Of a stretch of DNA of 64,000 nucleotides, positions 41,633 through 50,343 are shown in pieces. Source of the DNA: Glycocaulis sp050485565 (GTDB lineage Bacteria > Pseudomonadota > Alphaproteobacteria > Caulobacterales > Maricaulaceae). The position numbers were made by a program, and so were the translations under genes. The stretch spans positions 124,001 through 188,000 of the forward strand of contig NZ_JBJHBQ010000002.1 of NCBI RefSeq assembly GCF_050485565.1. Reading direction: 5' to 3'. Numbering within the stretch: the first letter of the stretch is position 1; the number at the start of each line of letters is the position of its first letter. The notes beneath the pieces were generated by a model, which was given only the letters and a program-made list of their open reading frames with translations, was not told where the DNA came from and ran no database searches.

Positions 41633-43510
41633 ATGCGGCGCGACAAGCAGGAAGCCCAGGCCCAGTTCAACCGGCGCACCTTCATGGTAGGGGCGGGCGG
41701 TGTTGGCGCGTTTGCCGGTATTGGCGCCCAGCTCTACACGCTCCAGATCCTGCAGGAGGACGAATACCGCGTTCTCTCTGACAACAACCAGTTCTCCTTC
41801 CGCATCCAGCTGCCAACGCGTGGCCGCATCCTCGACCGGTTTGGCGAAACCATCGCCGAGAACCGCGACAGCTACCGCATCTATCTGATCCGCGAGCAGG
41901 CCGGAGACCCGGCGCTCGCCCTCGATCGGCTGTCCCAGTACATGCATATTGGTGAGGCTCGCCGGGAGCGGGTATTGCGCGATCTGGCGCGTACGCCGCG
42001 CTTTCAGCCGGTGACCATTGCTGAAGGCGTCGACTGGGAGACGTTCAGCCGGGTCAATTTGCATCTGCCAAACCTGCCCGGCGTGATGCCCGATGTGGGC
42101 GAGGTGCGGACCTATCCTATGCCGGCGGCCTTCGCGCATATCGGCGGATATGTGCAATCGGCTCCGCCGGAGATTGCGGGCGATGATCCGCTTCTGCGCC
42201 ATCCCGCTTTCCGTGTCGGCCGCTCCGGGGTGGAGATCGCGCGTGACGCGGAATTGCGCGGTTCTGCTGGCTCCCTGAAGGTTGAGGTGAACGCGTTCGG
42301 CCGCGTGATCCGTGAGCTGCCAGACCAGTCCCGGCCGGCCGAGCCGGGCCGTGACGTTACGCTGACCATCGATTCCGAAGTGCAGCGCTTTGCTACGGAA
42401 AGGCTGGGCACGCAGAGCGCGTCTGTTGTGGGCCTCGATGTGCACACCGGCGAGATCGTGGTGATGGCCTCGACGCCATCCTTCGACCCCAATCTGTTCG
42501 TTCTGGGCATTCCCAGCCGGGAGTTCCGCGACCTCAACGAAAACCCGTACAGACCGCTGTTCAACAAGGCGGTGAACGGTCTTTATGCGCCGGCCTCGAC
42601 CATCAAGGGGGTGATCTCGCTGGCTGCGCTCAGGCACGGCGTGATGCGCCCGGGCGAGCGCGTCACCTGCCGGGGGTCGGTGCAGCTGGGCAATCGGCGC
42701 TTCCATTGCTGGCGGCGCGAAGGGCATGGCCCGGTCAATATGCACGATGCCATCAAGGTGTCGTGCGACACGTATTTCTACGAGGTGGCGTCGCGCCTGG
42801 GCATTGAGCGCATTCGCGAAACGGCGCTGGAGCTGGGGTTTGGCCAGCTTTTCGATGTGGGCATCCCCATGCTGTCGCAGGCTGGCGGCCTGTTTCCCAG
42901 CCCGCAATGGAAGCGGGCGCGTACCGGGCAGGGCTGGTCGATGGGCGACACCTATAATGTCGGTATCGGGCAGGGTGCGGTGCTGGCCTCTCCGCTGCAG
43001 CTCGCCGTAATGACGGCGCGCATGGCAACGGGCCGGGCCGTCGAACCGACGCTCTACCCCCGGCGTGGACCTGCGCAGTTTGCCCGGCTTGATTTTGACG
43101 ATGCTCATATCGAAGCGGTCCACAATGCGCATGTGGGTGTGGTCCACGAGCCCGGCGGCACGTCCTACTGGTCGCTTGGCGGGCTGGGTGTCGAAGGCGT
43201 GCGTATGGCCGGCAAGACCGGTACAAGCCAGGTCTATTCGATCAGCGCGGAGGAGCGCGCGCGCGGCGTGCGCAGTCAGGACGATCTGCCCTGGCGTCTG
43301 CGCAATCACGGGCTTTTCATCTGCTATGCGCCTGCCGAAGCTCCGCGCTACGCCGTTGCGCTGGTTGTCGAACATGGCGGCGGGGGTGCGCGTTCCGCCG
43401 CCCAGCCTGCGCGCGACATTCTGCGCGAGCTGATCCTGCGGGACCCGGCTGGGCGCTCAGGCATTGTCTCTGCCCGCCATGAACCGATCAATCTGGCTCA
43501 GGGAGGCTAG
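41633..43510 (+). CDS. mrdA: Penicillin-binding protein 2 (elongation transpeptidase)
   Basis: 625 residues, a class B PBP that cross-links peptidoglycan during elongation. Transpeptidase motifs are PASTIKG (nucleophile Ser322, Lys325), SCD as the SxN motif in KVSCDTYFYEVA, and KTGTSQ. The pedestal domain includes PTRGRILDRFGETIAENRDS. The N-terminus is unusual: NRRTFMVGAGGVGAFAGIGA looks like a twin-arginine sequence ahead of the membrane helix. It lies between mreD and rodA, and RodA is its glycosyltransferase partner. Confidence 0.96.
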   Translation: MRRDKQEAQAQFNRRTFMVGAGGVGAFAGIGAQLYTLQILQEDEYRVLSDNNQFSFRIQLPTRGRILDRFGETIAENRDSYRIYLIREQAGDPALALDRLSQYMHIGEARRERVLRDLARTPRFQPVTIAEGVDWETFSRVNLHLPNLPGVMPDVGEVRTYPMPAAFAHIGGYVQSAPPEIAGDDPLLRHPAFRVGRSGVEIARDAELRGSAGSLKVEVNAFGRVIRELPDQSRPAEPGRDVTLTIDSEVQRFATERLGTQSASVVGLDVHTGEIVVMASTPSFDPNLFVLGIPSREFRDLNENPYRPLFNKAVNGLYAPASTIKGVISLAALRHGVMRPGERVTCRGSVQLGNRRFHCWRREGHGPVNMHDAIKVSCDTYFYEVASRLGIERIRETALELGFGQLFDVGIPMLSQAGGLFPSPQWKRARTGQGWSMGDTYNVGIGQGAVLASPLQLAVMTARMATGRAVEPTLYPRRGPAQFARLDFDDAHIEAVHNAHVGVVHEPGGTSYWSLGGLGVEGVRMAGKTGTSQVYSISAEERARGVRSQDDLPWRLRNHGLFICYAPAEAPRYAVALVVEHGGGGARSAAQPARDILRELILRDPAGRSGIVSARHEPINLAQGG

Positions 43511-43512
43511 CT

Positions 43513-44658
43513 GTGCCGGTATTCACCCAGCCTGTGCCACGTGATTTGCGCGCCAAGCTGTTCGAGCTGAACTGGGCGTTTGTGCTGCTGGTCATATTGA
43601 CCGGGTGTATCGGCATTTTGATGCTCTACTCGGTTGCAGGCGGGGCCTGGGACCCCTGGGCGGTGCGCCACGCCACTCGCTTTGGCGCCGCGCTGATGGT
43701 GATGCTGGTGGTGGCGATGATACCGCCGCGCATGTGGATGAGCCTGGCCTATCCTGCCTATCTCGCGGCGCTTTTCCTGCTGGTCATGGTGGAGCTGTTC
43801 GGAGCGACGGCGATGGGCGCGCAGCGATGGATCGATATAGGTCCGGTTCGCATGCAGCCTTCTGAAATCATGAAGATTGCCCTGGTGCTGGCCCTGGCGC
43901 GCTACTACCACGATCTGCCGCCTGAGAACGTGTCGACGCCGGGAGGGATGATTGTGCCAGCCCTGATGATCGCCCTGCCGGTCGGCCTTATTGCCAAGCA
44001 GCCAGACCTCGGCACGGCGGTGCTGACCGGGGCCACAGGCGTGGTGATGGTCTTCCTCGCCGGGCTGAGCTGGAAAGTCATCGTGCCGGGCATGATCGCC
44101 GGTGTGGCCGGGGGCATCGCCTTCATCCGCTACGGGCTGGAAGAATATCAGCGTGCACGGGTGATGACCTTCCTGAACCCTGAGAATGATCCGCTGGGTG
44201 CGGGTTATCACATCATGCAGTCCAAGATCGCGCTCGGTTCTGGCGGTCTGACGGGCAAGGGTTACATGCAGGGAACGCAGGCCCATCTCAACTTCCTGCC
44301 CGAGAAGCAGACCGACTTCATATTCACCATGCTGGGTGAAGAGTTCGGGTTTATCGGCGGCATCGCCGTGCTCGTGCTCTACGCGCTCATTCTGGGCCAT
44401 TGCCTGATAATCGCGATGTCGTGCCGCTCCGTCTTCCTGCGTCTGGTGACAATGGGGGTGACCACCACTTTCGCCCTCTACGTGTTCATCAACACGGCGA
44501 TGGTGATGGGGCTGGTGCCGGTTGTGGGCGTGCCGCTGCCGATGATTTCCTATGGCGGTTCAGTCATGCTCACAGTGCTGACAGGGCTTGGGCTGATCCT
44601 TGGTGCACACATCCATCGCGCGGCCGAGCCGCCGCGAGGTGCAGGTCTTTTCGGCTAA
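43513..44658 (+). CDS. rodA: RodA, SEDS peptidoglycan glycosyltransferase
   Basis: 381 residues with about ten membrane helices. SEDS signatures include QRWIDIGPVRMQPSEIMKIA, AKQPDLGTAVL (catalytic-region Asp), FLPEKQTDFIFTMLGEEFGF and VGVPLPMISYGGSVML. It polymerises glycan strands together with PBP2. GTG 43513 starts 2 bp after the mrdA stop. It is the last gene of the mre cluster, and an NSS transporter gene begins 86 bp later. Confidence 0.96.
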   Translation: MPVFTQPVPRDLRAKLFELNWAFVLLVILTGCIGILMLYSVAGGAWDPWAVRHATRFGAALMVMLVVAMIPPRMWMSLAYPAYLAALFLLVMVELFGATAMGAQRWIDIGPVRMQPSEIMKIALVLALARYYHDLPPENVSTPGGMIVPALMIALPVGLIAKQPDLGTAVLTGATGVVMVFLAGLSWKVIVPGMIAGVAGGIAFIRYGLEEYQRARVMTFLNPENDPLGAGYHIMQSKIALGSGGLTGKGYMQGTQAHLNFLPEKQTDFIFTMLGEEFGFIGGIAVLVLYALILGHCLIIAMSCRSVFLRLVTMGVTTTFALYVFINTAMVMGLVPVVGVPLPMISYGGSVMLTVLTGLGLILGAHIHRAAEPPRGAGLFG

Positions 44659-44744
44659 GCACGCTTGACCTTGCAAGCCTGCTGGGGAAGTCTCCCCGCC
44701 AAATCAGACCATAACACACACGCTTGCATAGCGGGGGAGCTCAC

Positions 44745-46100
44745 ATGGCAATAGGCGGCGGTGCGCACAGCACCTGGGGAACACGATTCGGCTTCCTGAT
44801 GGCGGCCATCGGCTCATCAGTGGGCCTCGGCAATTTCTGGCGCTTTCCCTACGTGGCCGGTGAGAATGGCGGCGCCGCCTTCATCGTCATCTACCTTGTC
44901 TGCGTGGTGTTCATCGCACTGCCTATCCTGATGGCAGAGCTTTCGGTGGGCCGCCATGCGCGCCGCTCGGCGGTGGGTTCCGTCCAGAAAATGGCCTTTA
45001 ACGCCGGTGCGCCCGGAATCTGGTCGGTTGCCGGCTGGGTCGCGATGGCGGGCGGCATATTCATCCTGTGCTTCTATTCGGTCGTTGCCGGCTGGGTCGT
45101 GGCCTATGTGTTCCAGATGGCCACCGGCCAGTTCATGGGGCTGACGCCTGACGTTGTTGCAGGCCGGTTCGAGGAGCTGATCGGCGACACCAATGCCGTC
45201 ATTGGCTGGCACACGGCCTTCATGATCGTCACGGTGGGCATCGTCTCGCTGGGCGTGACCAAGGGGATCGAGCGTGCCGTGACGATCCTCATGCCGCTCT
45301 TCTTCACCATGCTGCTGGCACTGGTGATCTATGCGGCCTTCACCGCCGATATGCGCGGCGCGCTGGAGTATCTGTTCACGCCGGACTTCTCCGAGATTGG
45401 CCCGCAGACCTTCCTGGCTGCGCTGGGCCAGGCATTCTTCTCCATCGGTGTCGGCAGCGCGATCATGATTACCTACGGCTCCTATCTGCCGCGCACTGAC
45501 AATCTGGCAGGTTCGTCGGTCATCATCACCGGTGCAGACACCATGGTGGCAATCGTGGCTGGTCTGGCCATCTTCCCGTTCGTCTTCGCCTTCGCGCTGG
45601 ACCCGGCCGCAGGCCCGGCCCTGTTCTTCCAGACTCTGCCGAGCGCGTTCGCGCAGATGCCGGGGGGGCAGTATGTCGGTACAGCCTTCTTCGTGCTGGC
45701 CTTCATCGCCGCGCTGACATCGTCGATCTCGCTATTGCAGGTCGTGGTGGCCTTCGCCGAAGAGCATACCGACTTTGGCAGGACCGGTTCGGCCGTCTTC
45801 TTCGGCGTGATCATCTGGCTGGTAGGTTGCGGTGCGGCGTTCTCCGGTGGTTTCTTCGATCTGCTGGATACGCTTTCGGGCAGTGTGTTCCTGCCGCTGG
45901 GCGGGCTGCTGATCGCGGTCTTCACCGGCTGGGTCGTTGCCCGTTCGCTGATGCGCCACGAACTGGCTGGCGCATCCAACCTGGTGTTCAACACCTGGCG
46001 CTTCCTGATCCGGTTCCTGGTGCCGATCGCCGTGTTCCTGATCCTTGCGGCGGGTATCGCCTCGGCCTTCGGCGTCACCCTGCCGGGCCTGCAAGGCTAG
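44745..46100 (+). CDS. Sodium-dependent transporter of the NSS family
   Basis: 451 residues with about eleven or twelve membrane helices. The first helix carries the NSS signature RFGFLMAAIGSSVGLGNFWR followed by FPYVAGENGGAAFI, the region that binds sodium and substrate. AFFSIGVGSAIMITYGSYLP in helix 6 is also typical. Relatives carry amino acids or related amines with sodium. The ATG at 44745 has GGGGGAG upstream. It is followed by a strong bidirectional terminator at 46117-46155. Confidence 0.92.
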   Translation: MAIGGGAHSTWGTRFGFLMAAIGSSVGLGNFWRFPYVAGENGGAAFIVIYLVCVVFIALPILMAELSVGRHARRSAVGSVQKMAFNAGAPGIWSVAGWVAMAGGIFILCFYSVVAGWVVAYVFQMATGQFMGLTPDVVAGRFEELIGDTNAVIGWHTAFMIVTVGIVSLGVTKGIERAVTILMPLFFTMLLALVIYAAFTADMRGALEYLFTPDFSEIGPQTFLAALGQAFFSIGVGSAIMITYGSYLPRTDNLAGSSVIITGADTMVAIVAGLAIFPFVFAFALDPAAGPALFFQTLPSAFAQMPGGQYVGTAFFVLAFIAALTSSISLLQVVVAFAEEHTDFGRTGSAVFFGVIIWLVGCGAAFSGGFFDLLDTLSGSVFLPLGGLLIAVFTGWVVARSLMRHELAGASNLVFNTWRFLIRFLVPIAVFLILAAGIASAFGVTLPGLQG

Positions 46101-46116
46101 CTTTACGCAACGCCTG

Positions 46117-46155
46117 AAAAGCCCCGGAACCGCATCGCGGCTCCGGGGCTTTTTC
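46117..46155. terminator. Bidirectional rho-independent terminator
   Basis: A 14-bp stem with one mismatch (AGCCCCGGAACCGC at 46120-46133 with GCGGCTCCGGGGCT at 46137-46150) and an ATC loop, preceded by AAA and followed by TTTT. It lies between the convergent NSS transporter and prolyl aminopeptidase genes and can serve both. Confidence 0.93.
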
Positions 46156-46198
46156 TTTCCGGAGGGGGTGTGAGGTGCGGCAAGGCCGCGAAGGGCTG

Positions 46199-47170
46199 TT
46201 ATCCCAGCTTTGCCGCCAGCCGGTCGGTCGCGCGCACCAGCGCATCGACGATGCCCGGCTCACCTGCGGCATGGCCGGCGTCGGGAATGATGTGCAGCTG
46301 AGCTGATTTCCAGTTGCGTTGAAGCTGCCAGGCGGTCCGCGCGGGCGTCACCATGTCATAGCGGCCCTGAACGATGACACCGGGAATGCCGGTCAGGTGC
46401 GCCGTGTCGTCCAGAAGCACGCCATCGCGTTCCAGAAAGCCGTTATTGACGAAATAGTGGGTTTCCATCCGTGCCAGCGCATCGGCGCGGCGCGGGTCGG
46501 GGGCCGGGCCATCGCCTTCAGGCAACAGGCTGATGAGGGCATTCTCCCATTGCGCCCATGCCAGCGCGTCTTCATGACGGGCGTCGGGATCATCAACCTG
46601 CAGTCGGGCGTGATAGGCGCGGAGGACATCATCGCGCTCATCGGGCGTGAGGCGGCTGGTGAGCGCCTGCCAGGCATCAGGGAAAATCTGGTTGGCGCCG
46701 TTGCGGTAGAACCAGTCCAGCTCCGCCCTGGTGCAGCCGAACACGCCGCGCAGGATGAGGCCCATCACCCGTTCAGGGCAGGCGCGGGCATAGGCCAGCG
46801 ACAGGGTAGCGCCCCAGGAACCACCAAAAACGATCCAGCGCTCCACGCCAAGCGCTGTGCGGATGGTTTCCATATCGGCAACCAGCCGGTGCGTATCATT
46901 GGCGCGTGTGTCGGAGAAGGGTCTGGACCGCCCGCATCCGCGTTGGTCGAAAATAATGATGCGATAGGTGTGAGGGTCGAAAAAGCGGCGCATGGAGGGG
47001 GCTGCTCCGCCGCCCGGTCCGCCGTGCAGCGCAACAATTGGAACGCCATCGGCGCGTCCGCATTCTTCATAGTAGAGCGTATGGCCTTCGCCGACATCCA
47101 TCATGCCGGTGCGATAGGGTTCAGTCGGAGGGTAAAGGCCGATCCTCTCTGGTCTGCGCAAAGTGTCCAT
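46199..47170 (-). CDS. pip: Prolyl aminopeptidase (proline iminopeptidase)
   Basis: 323-residue alpha/beta hydrolase of the S33 family that removes N-terminal proline. HGGPGGGAAPSM forms the oxyanion region, GGSWGATLSLAYA carries the nucleophilic Ser, GRYDMVTP the Asp and DAGHAAGEPG the His. DQRGCGRSRP and NTTxxLVxDMExxR-like wording (THRLVADMETIRTALGV) are family signatures. It is transcribed toward the terminator at 46117-46155 and divergently from the downstream lipoprotein gene. Confidence 0.93.
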   Translation of the reverse strand: MDTLRRPERIGLYPPTEPYRTGMMDVGEGHTLYYEECGRADGVPIVALHGGPGGGAAPSMRRFFDPHTYRIIIFDQRGCGRSRPFSDTRANDTHRLVADMETIRTALGVERWIVFGGSWGATLSLAYARACPERVMGLILRGVFGCTRAELDWFYRNGANQIFPDAWQALTSRLTPDERDDVLRAYHARLQVDDPDARHEDALAWAQWENALISLLPEGDGPAPDPRRADALARMETHYFVNNGFLERDGVLLDDTAHLTGIPGVIVQGRYDMVTPARTAWQLQRNWKSAQLHIIPDAGHAAGEPGIVDALVRATDRLAAKLG

Positions 47171-47294
47171 TGGGCGGCCCTATAAACAGTCTGGGATGCG
47201 ATTTAGCTTTGAGTATCGGAACACTATGAGGTTTTATCCGAATGCGGAAGCGATACGCCCGTGTATCGCAGCACAGCTACTGGCCGGGGGCCTT

Positions 47295-47930
47295 GTGACA
47301 GCAACGCGTAGGCTAGGTGGATTGTTGATCGCCATGGCAGGCGCGATGCTTTTGACGGCATGCGTCAGCCAGCCCGTAGACATCGCAGCGCGCCCGCAAT
47401 CTGAAATGCCCATCAGCGCCCAGGAAGATCTGCGGACCGCTATCGCGGCCTTCCGCATGCGCCAGGAAGAAGCTGGCGGGTGGACGCTGGGCGGTGACGG
47501 CTCGGCCCGCGGGCTGCTGGGCCGCCTTGTCGGCGGTGCGCCTGAGCGCGGCGATGCCATTGGCGATTATGTCAGCCAGGCAGGCGATGCGCTCGCATCC
47601 TATCTGGCTGGTGACATCGTTCTGGCCAGTGATCTTGTTGATGATGTTTCGCAAGCGGCCATTGTGCTGGCCAGCACCCGCACGCCGCTGCCCGAAAGTC
47701 TGCTGGTGCGGGATATCGCATCTGTGGAAACCGTTCTTGCGTCGGCCCGGCGCGCGCGCACCTTCTTTCAGGCGGTATCGGTCGATGAGCGTGCCGGCCT
47801 GACCTCCAATCAGCGCGTGACGGTGAGCGAGGCACTCGCCCGGCTGGACCGTACGATCACAGGGCTTGTCGAGGCGGCCGACGCACTGGCTGACCGCCGC
47901 TGGGCAGCCAACAACGCCCTGACCGGCTGA
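47295..47930 (+). CDS. Predicted lipoprotein of unknown function
   Basis: 211 residues from GTG 47295, which follows a GGGGG run by 4 nt and gives a compact lipoprotein signal (RRLGGLLIAMAGAM then LLTAC with the lipidation Cys). The mature part is helical with no recognised motif. Segments such as SQAGDALASYLAGDIVLASD and VSEALARLDRTITGLVEAAD repeat a heptad-like pattern, so an extended helical bundle is likely. Longer starts in the same frame exist (up to 47163) but would bury the signal peptide. A methyltransferase gene begins 7 bp after its stop. I do not recognise the family. Confidence 0.65.
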   Translation: MTATRRLGGLLIAMAGAMLLTACVSQPVDIAARPQSEMPISAQEDLRTAIAAFRMRQEEAGGWTLGGDGSARGLLGRLVGGAPERGDAIGDYVSQAGDALASYLAGDIVLASDLVDDVSQAAIVLASTRTPLPESLLVRDIASVETVLASARRARTFFQAVSVDERAGLTSNQRVTVSEALARLDRTITGLVEAADALADRRWAANNALTG

Positions 47931-47937
47931 CCCTGCC

Positions 47938-48555
47938 TTGAACACGCGCACCGGTTTCGATCCTGAGTCCGTACAAGGCTTTCTCGCGCGCGAGGAGGGT
48001 GAAGCACTGGCGCGCCATGTCCGTGCGCTGAACGTTCCCGGGCCTGTTCTGGAGATCGGGTCGTGGTGCGGGCGGTCCAGCGTGTGGCTGGGTCAGGCTG
48101 CGCAGGAGACCGGGCGTATCGTCTACGCGCTCGACCACCATCGCGGGTCTGAAGAGCACCAACCGGGCGAGGGCTATCACGATCCGGCCCATTTCGACGG
48201 CGAACTTCGCCGCGTCGATACGCTGCCCGCTTTTCGCCGCTCGATTGCATTGGCAGGGCTGGAGCAGACGGTTATCGCGCTGGTCGGGCCGTCAGCCATT
48301 ATTGGCGCGAACTGGGCCACCCCGCTGGCCATGGTGTTCATCGATGGCGGGCATGCGATGGATACGGCGCTGGCCGACTATCGCGCGTGGGCCGGCCAGG
48401 TGGCGCGCGGCGGGATACTGGCCATCCATGATGTATTCCCGGACCCGGCTGATGGCGGGCGGCCGCCTTACGAGATCTGGAAGCTAGCTGTGGCGTCGGG
48501 GCTGTTTGAGCCGCTGGAGCGGATCAATTCGCTCGAATTTCTGCGCCGCCTGTAG
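47938..48555 (+). CDS. Class I SAM-dependent methyltransferase (MT-1)
   Basis: 205 residues starting at TTG. The SAM motif I is LEIGSWCGRSSVWLGQAA, motif II is IVYALDHHRG, and the later MVFIDGGHAMDTALADYRAW resembles the Methyltransf_24 family seen in carbohydrate or secondary-metabolite pathways. The closing IHDVFPDPADGGRPPYEIWK is also typical. It lies directly after a lipoprotein gene and faces the toroid protein gene, overlapping it tail to tail by 32 bp. With that gene and the two upstream of it on the minus strand it probably forms a functional cassette. The substrate is unknown. Confidence 0.83.
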   Translation: MNTRTGFDPESVQGFLAREEGEALARHVRALNVPGPVLEIGSWCGRSSVWLGQAAQETGRIVYALDHHRGSEEHQPGEGYHDPAHFDGELRRVDTLPAFRRSIALAGLEQTVIALVGPSAIIGANWATPLAMVFIDGGHAMDTALADYRAWAGQVARGGILAIHDVFPDPADGGRPPYEIWKLAVASGLFEPLERINSLEFLRRL

Positions 48556-49627
48556 TCCACGCATCCGCGCGGGCATGGCGCACCAGCAGGTCTGAACCCG
48601 GTGACAGCGCGTCCAGCGCGTCGGCGGCCAGAATGATCGCGCCAGCGGTCCATGACGGGCGTTCCTTGGGCCAGACATCGCCAATTTCGTACTGCCAGCC
48701 CATCCAGTAACCGCCATCGGGGGCTGCCAGCGGCGCAAGCTCGTTGACCAGTGTGCGTGCCGCGTCGCGCCGCCCCGCACTGAGGCAGGCCAGTGCCAGC
48801 TCGGCGGTTTCTGCTGCCGTCACCCAGGGTTCGCCGGTGACGCAGCGGCAGCCCAGATCGGCGACGACGAACTTGTCCCAGCCCTCGTCCAGGCGTGCGC
48901 GGGCATCCGCTCCGGTCACCACACCGGTCAGCACCGGATAATACCAGTCCATCGCGTAGGAGGAGCGGTCGATGCCCTTGCGGTCAAAGCGTTCAGGCGT
49001 CGCTGTCAGGGCGCGGGCAATGGCCGCACGGCTTCTGGCCCAGTCGGGGCGGGGCTTTTCAAGGATTTCGGCCATGCGCAGGCCGCATTCAAAACTCTTG
49101 AACAGGGAGGAATTGCCCGCCCGCAGCGCGTCTACGTCTTCCAGCGGCTGGCCGATATCGGGCGCACGCCAGACCACATCGCCATGACGGGTCTGCAAAT
49201 TCATCACGAAATCCAGCGCGCGGGCGACCATGGGGAAATAGCGCGCGATCAGGCGCGGCTCGTCCAGCGCCAGCGCGCAACGCAAAACGGTCACGGCGGC
49301 ATAGCCGGCAAAATTGGTGTCACGCGCGGTTACCGGCACGGGCGGGGGCGCAATGCGCTCGCCGGCCTCGTCCATGGGAATGCCCGCACCCAGCTCGCCG
49401 GTCCAGCCGCCATCGGCTTCCTGCCGGGCCGCCAGCGCGTCCAGCGCCAAGTGCACGCCTTCCACCCGTCCGGCCACGGCAAGGCCCATGGCGCTTTCGC
49501 CGTGGTTCCACGGGTCCCACACGCCGGTTTCCACCCACGGAATAGCGCCGTCGCGCTGCTGCAGCGCTTCGATGCGGTCGGCGCAGGCGCGGATATCAAG
49601 CCCGGTTATGACGGATCGCGGGCTCAT
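48524..49627 (-). CDS. Alpha/alpha-toroid protein (prenyltransferase/cyclase-like fold)
   Basis: 367 residues, nearly all helical, with QW-like units RQEADGGWTGEL and LAAPDGGYWMGWQYEIG and the repeated Trp/Gly spacing seen in terpenoid cyclases, protein prenyltransferases and (alpha/alpha)6 glycosidases. No DXDD cyclase motif is visible, and no clear pair of catalytic acids of a glycosidase can be assigned. Its start overlaps the stop of the methyltransferase gene upstream (ATGA), which itself overlaps the glycosyltransferase gene. A role on a lipid or glycan made by these neighbours is inference. Its 3' end overlaps MT-1 by 32 bp. Confidence 0.7.
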   Translation of the reverse strand: MSPRSVITGLDIRACADRIEALQQRDGAIPWVETGVWDPWNHGESAMGLAVAGRVEGVHLALDALAARQEADGGWTGELGAGIPMDEAGERIAPPPVPVTARDTNFAGYAAVTVLRCALALDEPRLIARYFPMVARALDFVMNLQTRHGDVVWRAPDIGQPLEDVDALRAGNSSLFKSFECGLRMAEILEKPRPDWARSRAAIARALTATPERFDRKGIDRSSYAMDWYYPVLTGVVTGADARARLDEGWDKFVVADLGCRCVTGEPWVTAAETAELALACLSAGRRDAARTLVNELAPLAAPDGGYWMGWQYEIGDVWPKERPSWTAGAIILAADALDALSPGSDLLVRHARADAWTTGGAEIRAN

Positions 49628-50343
49628 GGGCGGGCCTTGTCGAAATAGAGGGCAACGGACTTGCCCAGAAGCGGGTTGAGGGCCTTCTCGCTCCAGCGTG
49701 TCAGGCGCGGCGCAGACAGCAAATCCCATTCGAGCATTTTGCGGTAGGCGGCCACCATGCCGCTCTGCTCGCGCCGCTCCCACAGTGCGCATTGCAGCCA
49801 CCAGTAGGGACTGTGCAGGGCGTGTACCCAGTGGCGGTGGCGGAAGGAATAGCCGAGCGCCTCCACCTGTTTGCGTAGCGCGCCATCCTTGAAGATGCGC
49901 ACATGCCCGCCCGGCGTGTTGTGGTATGCCTCAGACAGCATCCAGCAGATCTTTTCCGGCCAGTAGCGCGGTACGGATAGCGCAAACTTGCCGCCGGGTT
50001 TGAGAACCCGGTCGATCTCGCTCAGCGCCAGTGGCACATCGGGAAGGTGTTCGAGAACCTCAGAGCAGATAACGGCATCAAAACTATTGTCTGCAAAGGG
50101 CAGGCGGCCCGCATCCCCGACCGTGAACACGGCTGTGCGCGGAGGGTTTTCCGGCGGCGGCGGCAGCTCGAAAAAGCCGTCAATCGCCGCGCCCAGATCG
50201 GCAAAGTCGAGGTCCAGCCCCGTCACATCCAGCGCGCGTTCGTGCCAGTAGAGCGCATGCAGATGGCGCCCGCGCCCGCAGCCAAGGTCCAGCACGCGCT
50301 GGCCGTCGGCAAGCTCCAGCCGATCAGGATCAATCGTCATCAT
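49624..50343 (-). CDS. Class I SAM-dependent methyltransferase (MT-2)
   Basis: 239 residues of the Methyltransf_11 type. Motif I is VLDLGCGRGRHLHALYWHER, motif II TGLDLDFADLG, and motif III/IV DNSFDAVICSEVLEHLPDVP with VLKPGGKFALSVPRYWPEKI. It overlaps both neighbours by 4 bp (ATGA), so the three genes are translated as one unit. The substrate is unknown; the operon with a GT4 glycosyltransferase suggests a sugar- or lipid-linked one. Confidence 0.86.
   Translation of the reverse strand: MMTIDPDRLELADGQRVLDLGCGRGRHLHALYWHERALDVTGLDLDFADLGAAIDGFFELPPPPENPPRTAVFTVGDAGRLPFADNSFDAVICSEVLEHLPDVPLALSEIDRVLKPGGKFALSVPRYWPEKICWMLSEAYHNTPGGHVRIFKDGALRKQVEALGYSFRHRHWVHALHSPYWWLQCALWERREQSGMVAAYRKMLEWDLLSAPRLTRWSEKALNPLLGKSVALYFDKARP

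Noticed and set aside
41360..43375. Minus-strand open frame of 671 codons opposite mrdA
   Set aside because: It is antisense to a certain PBP2 gene with intact catalytic motifs. Long shadow frames are expected at this GC content, and the protein has no recognisable pattern.
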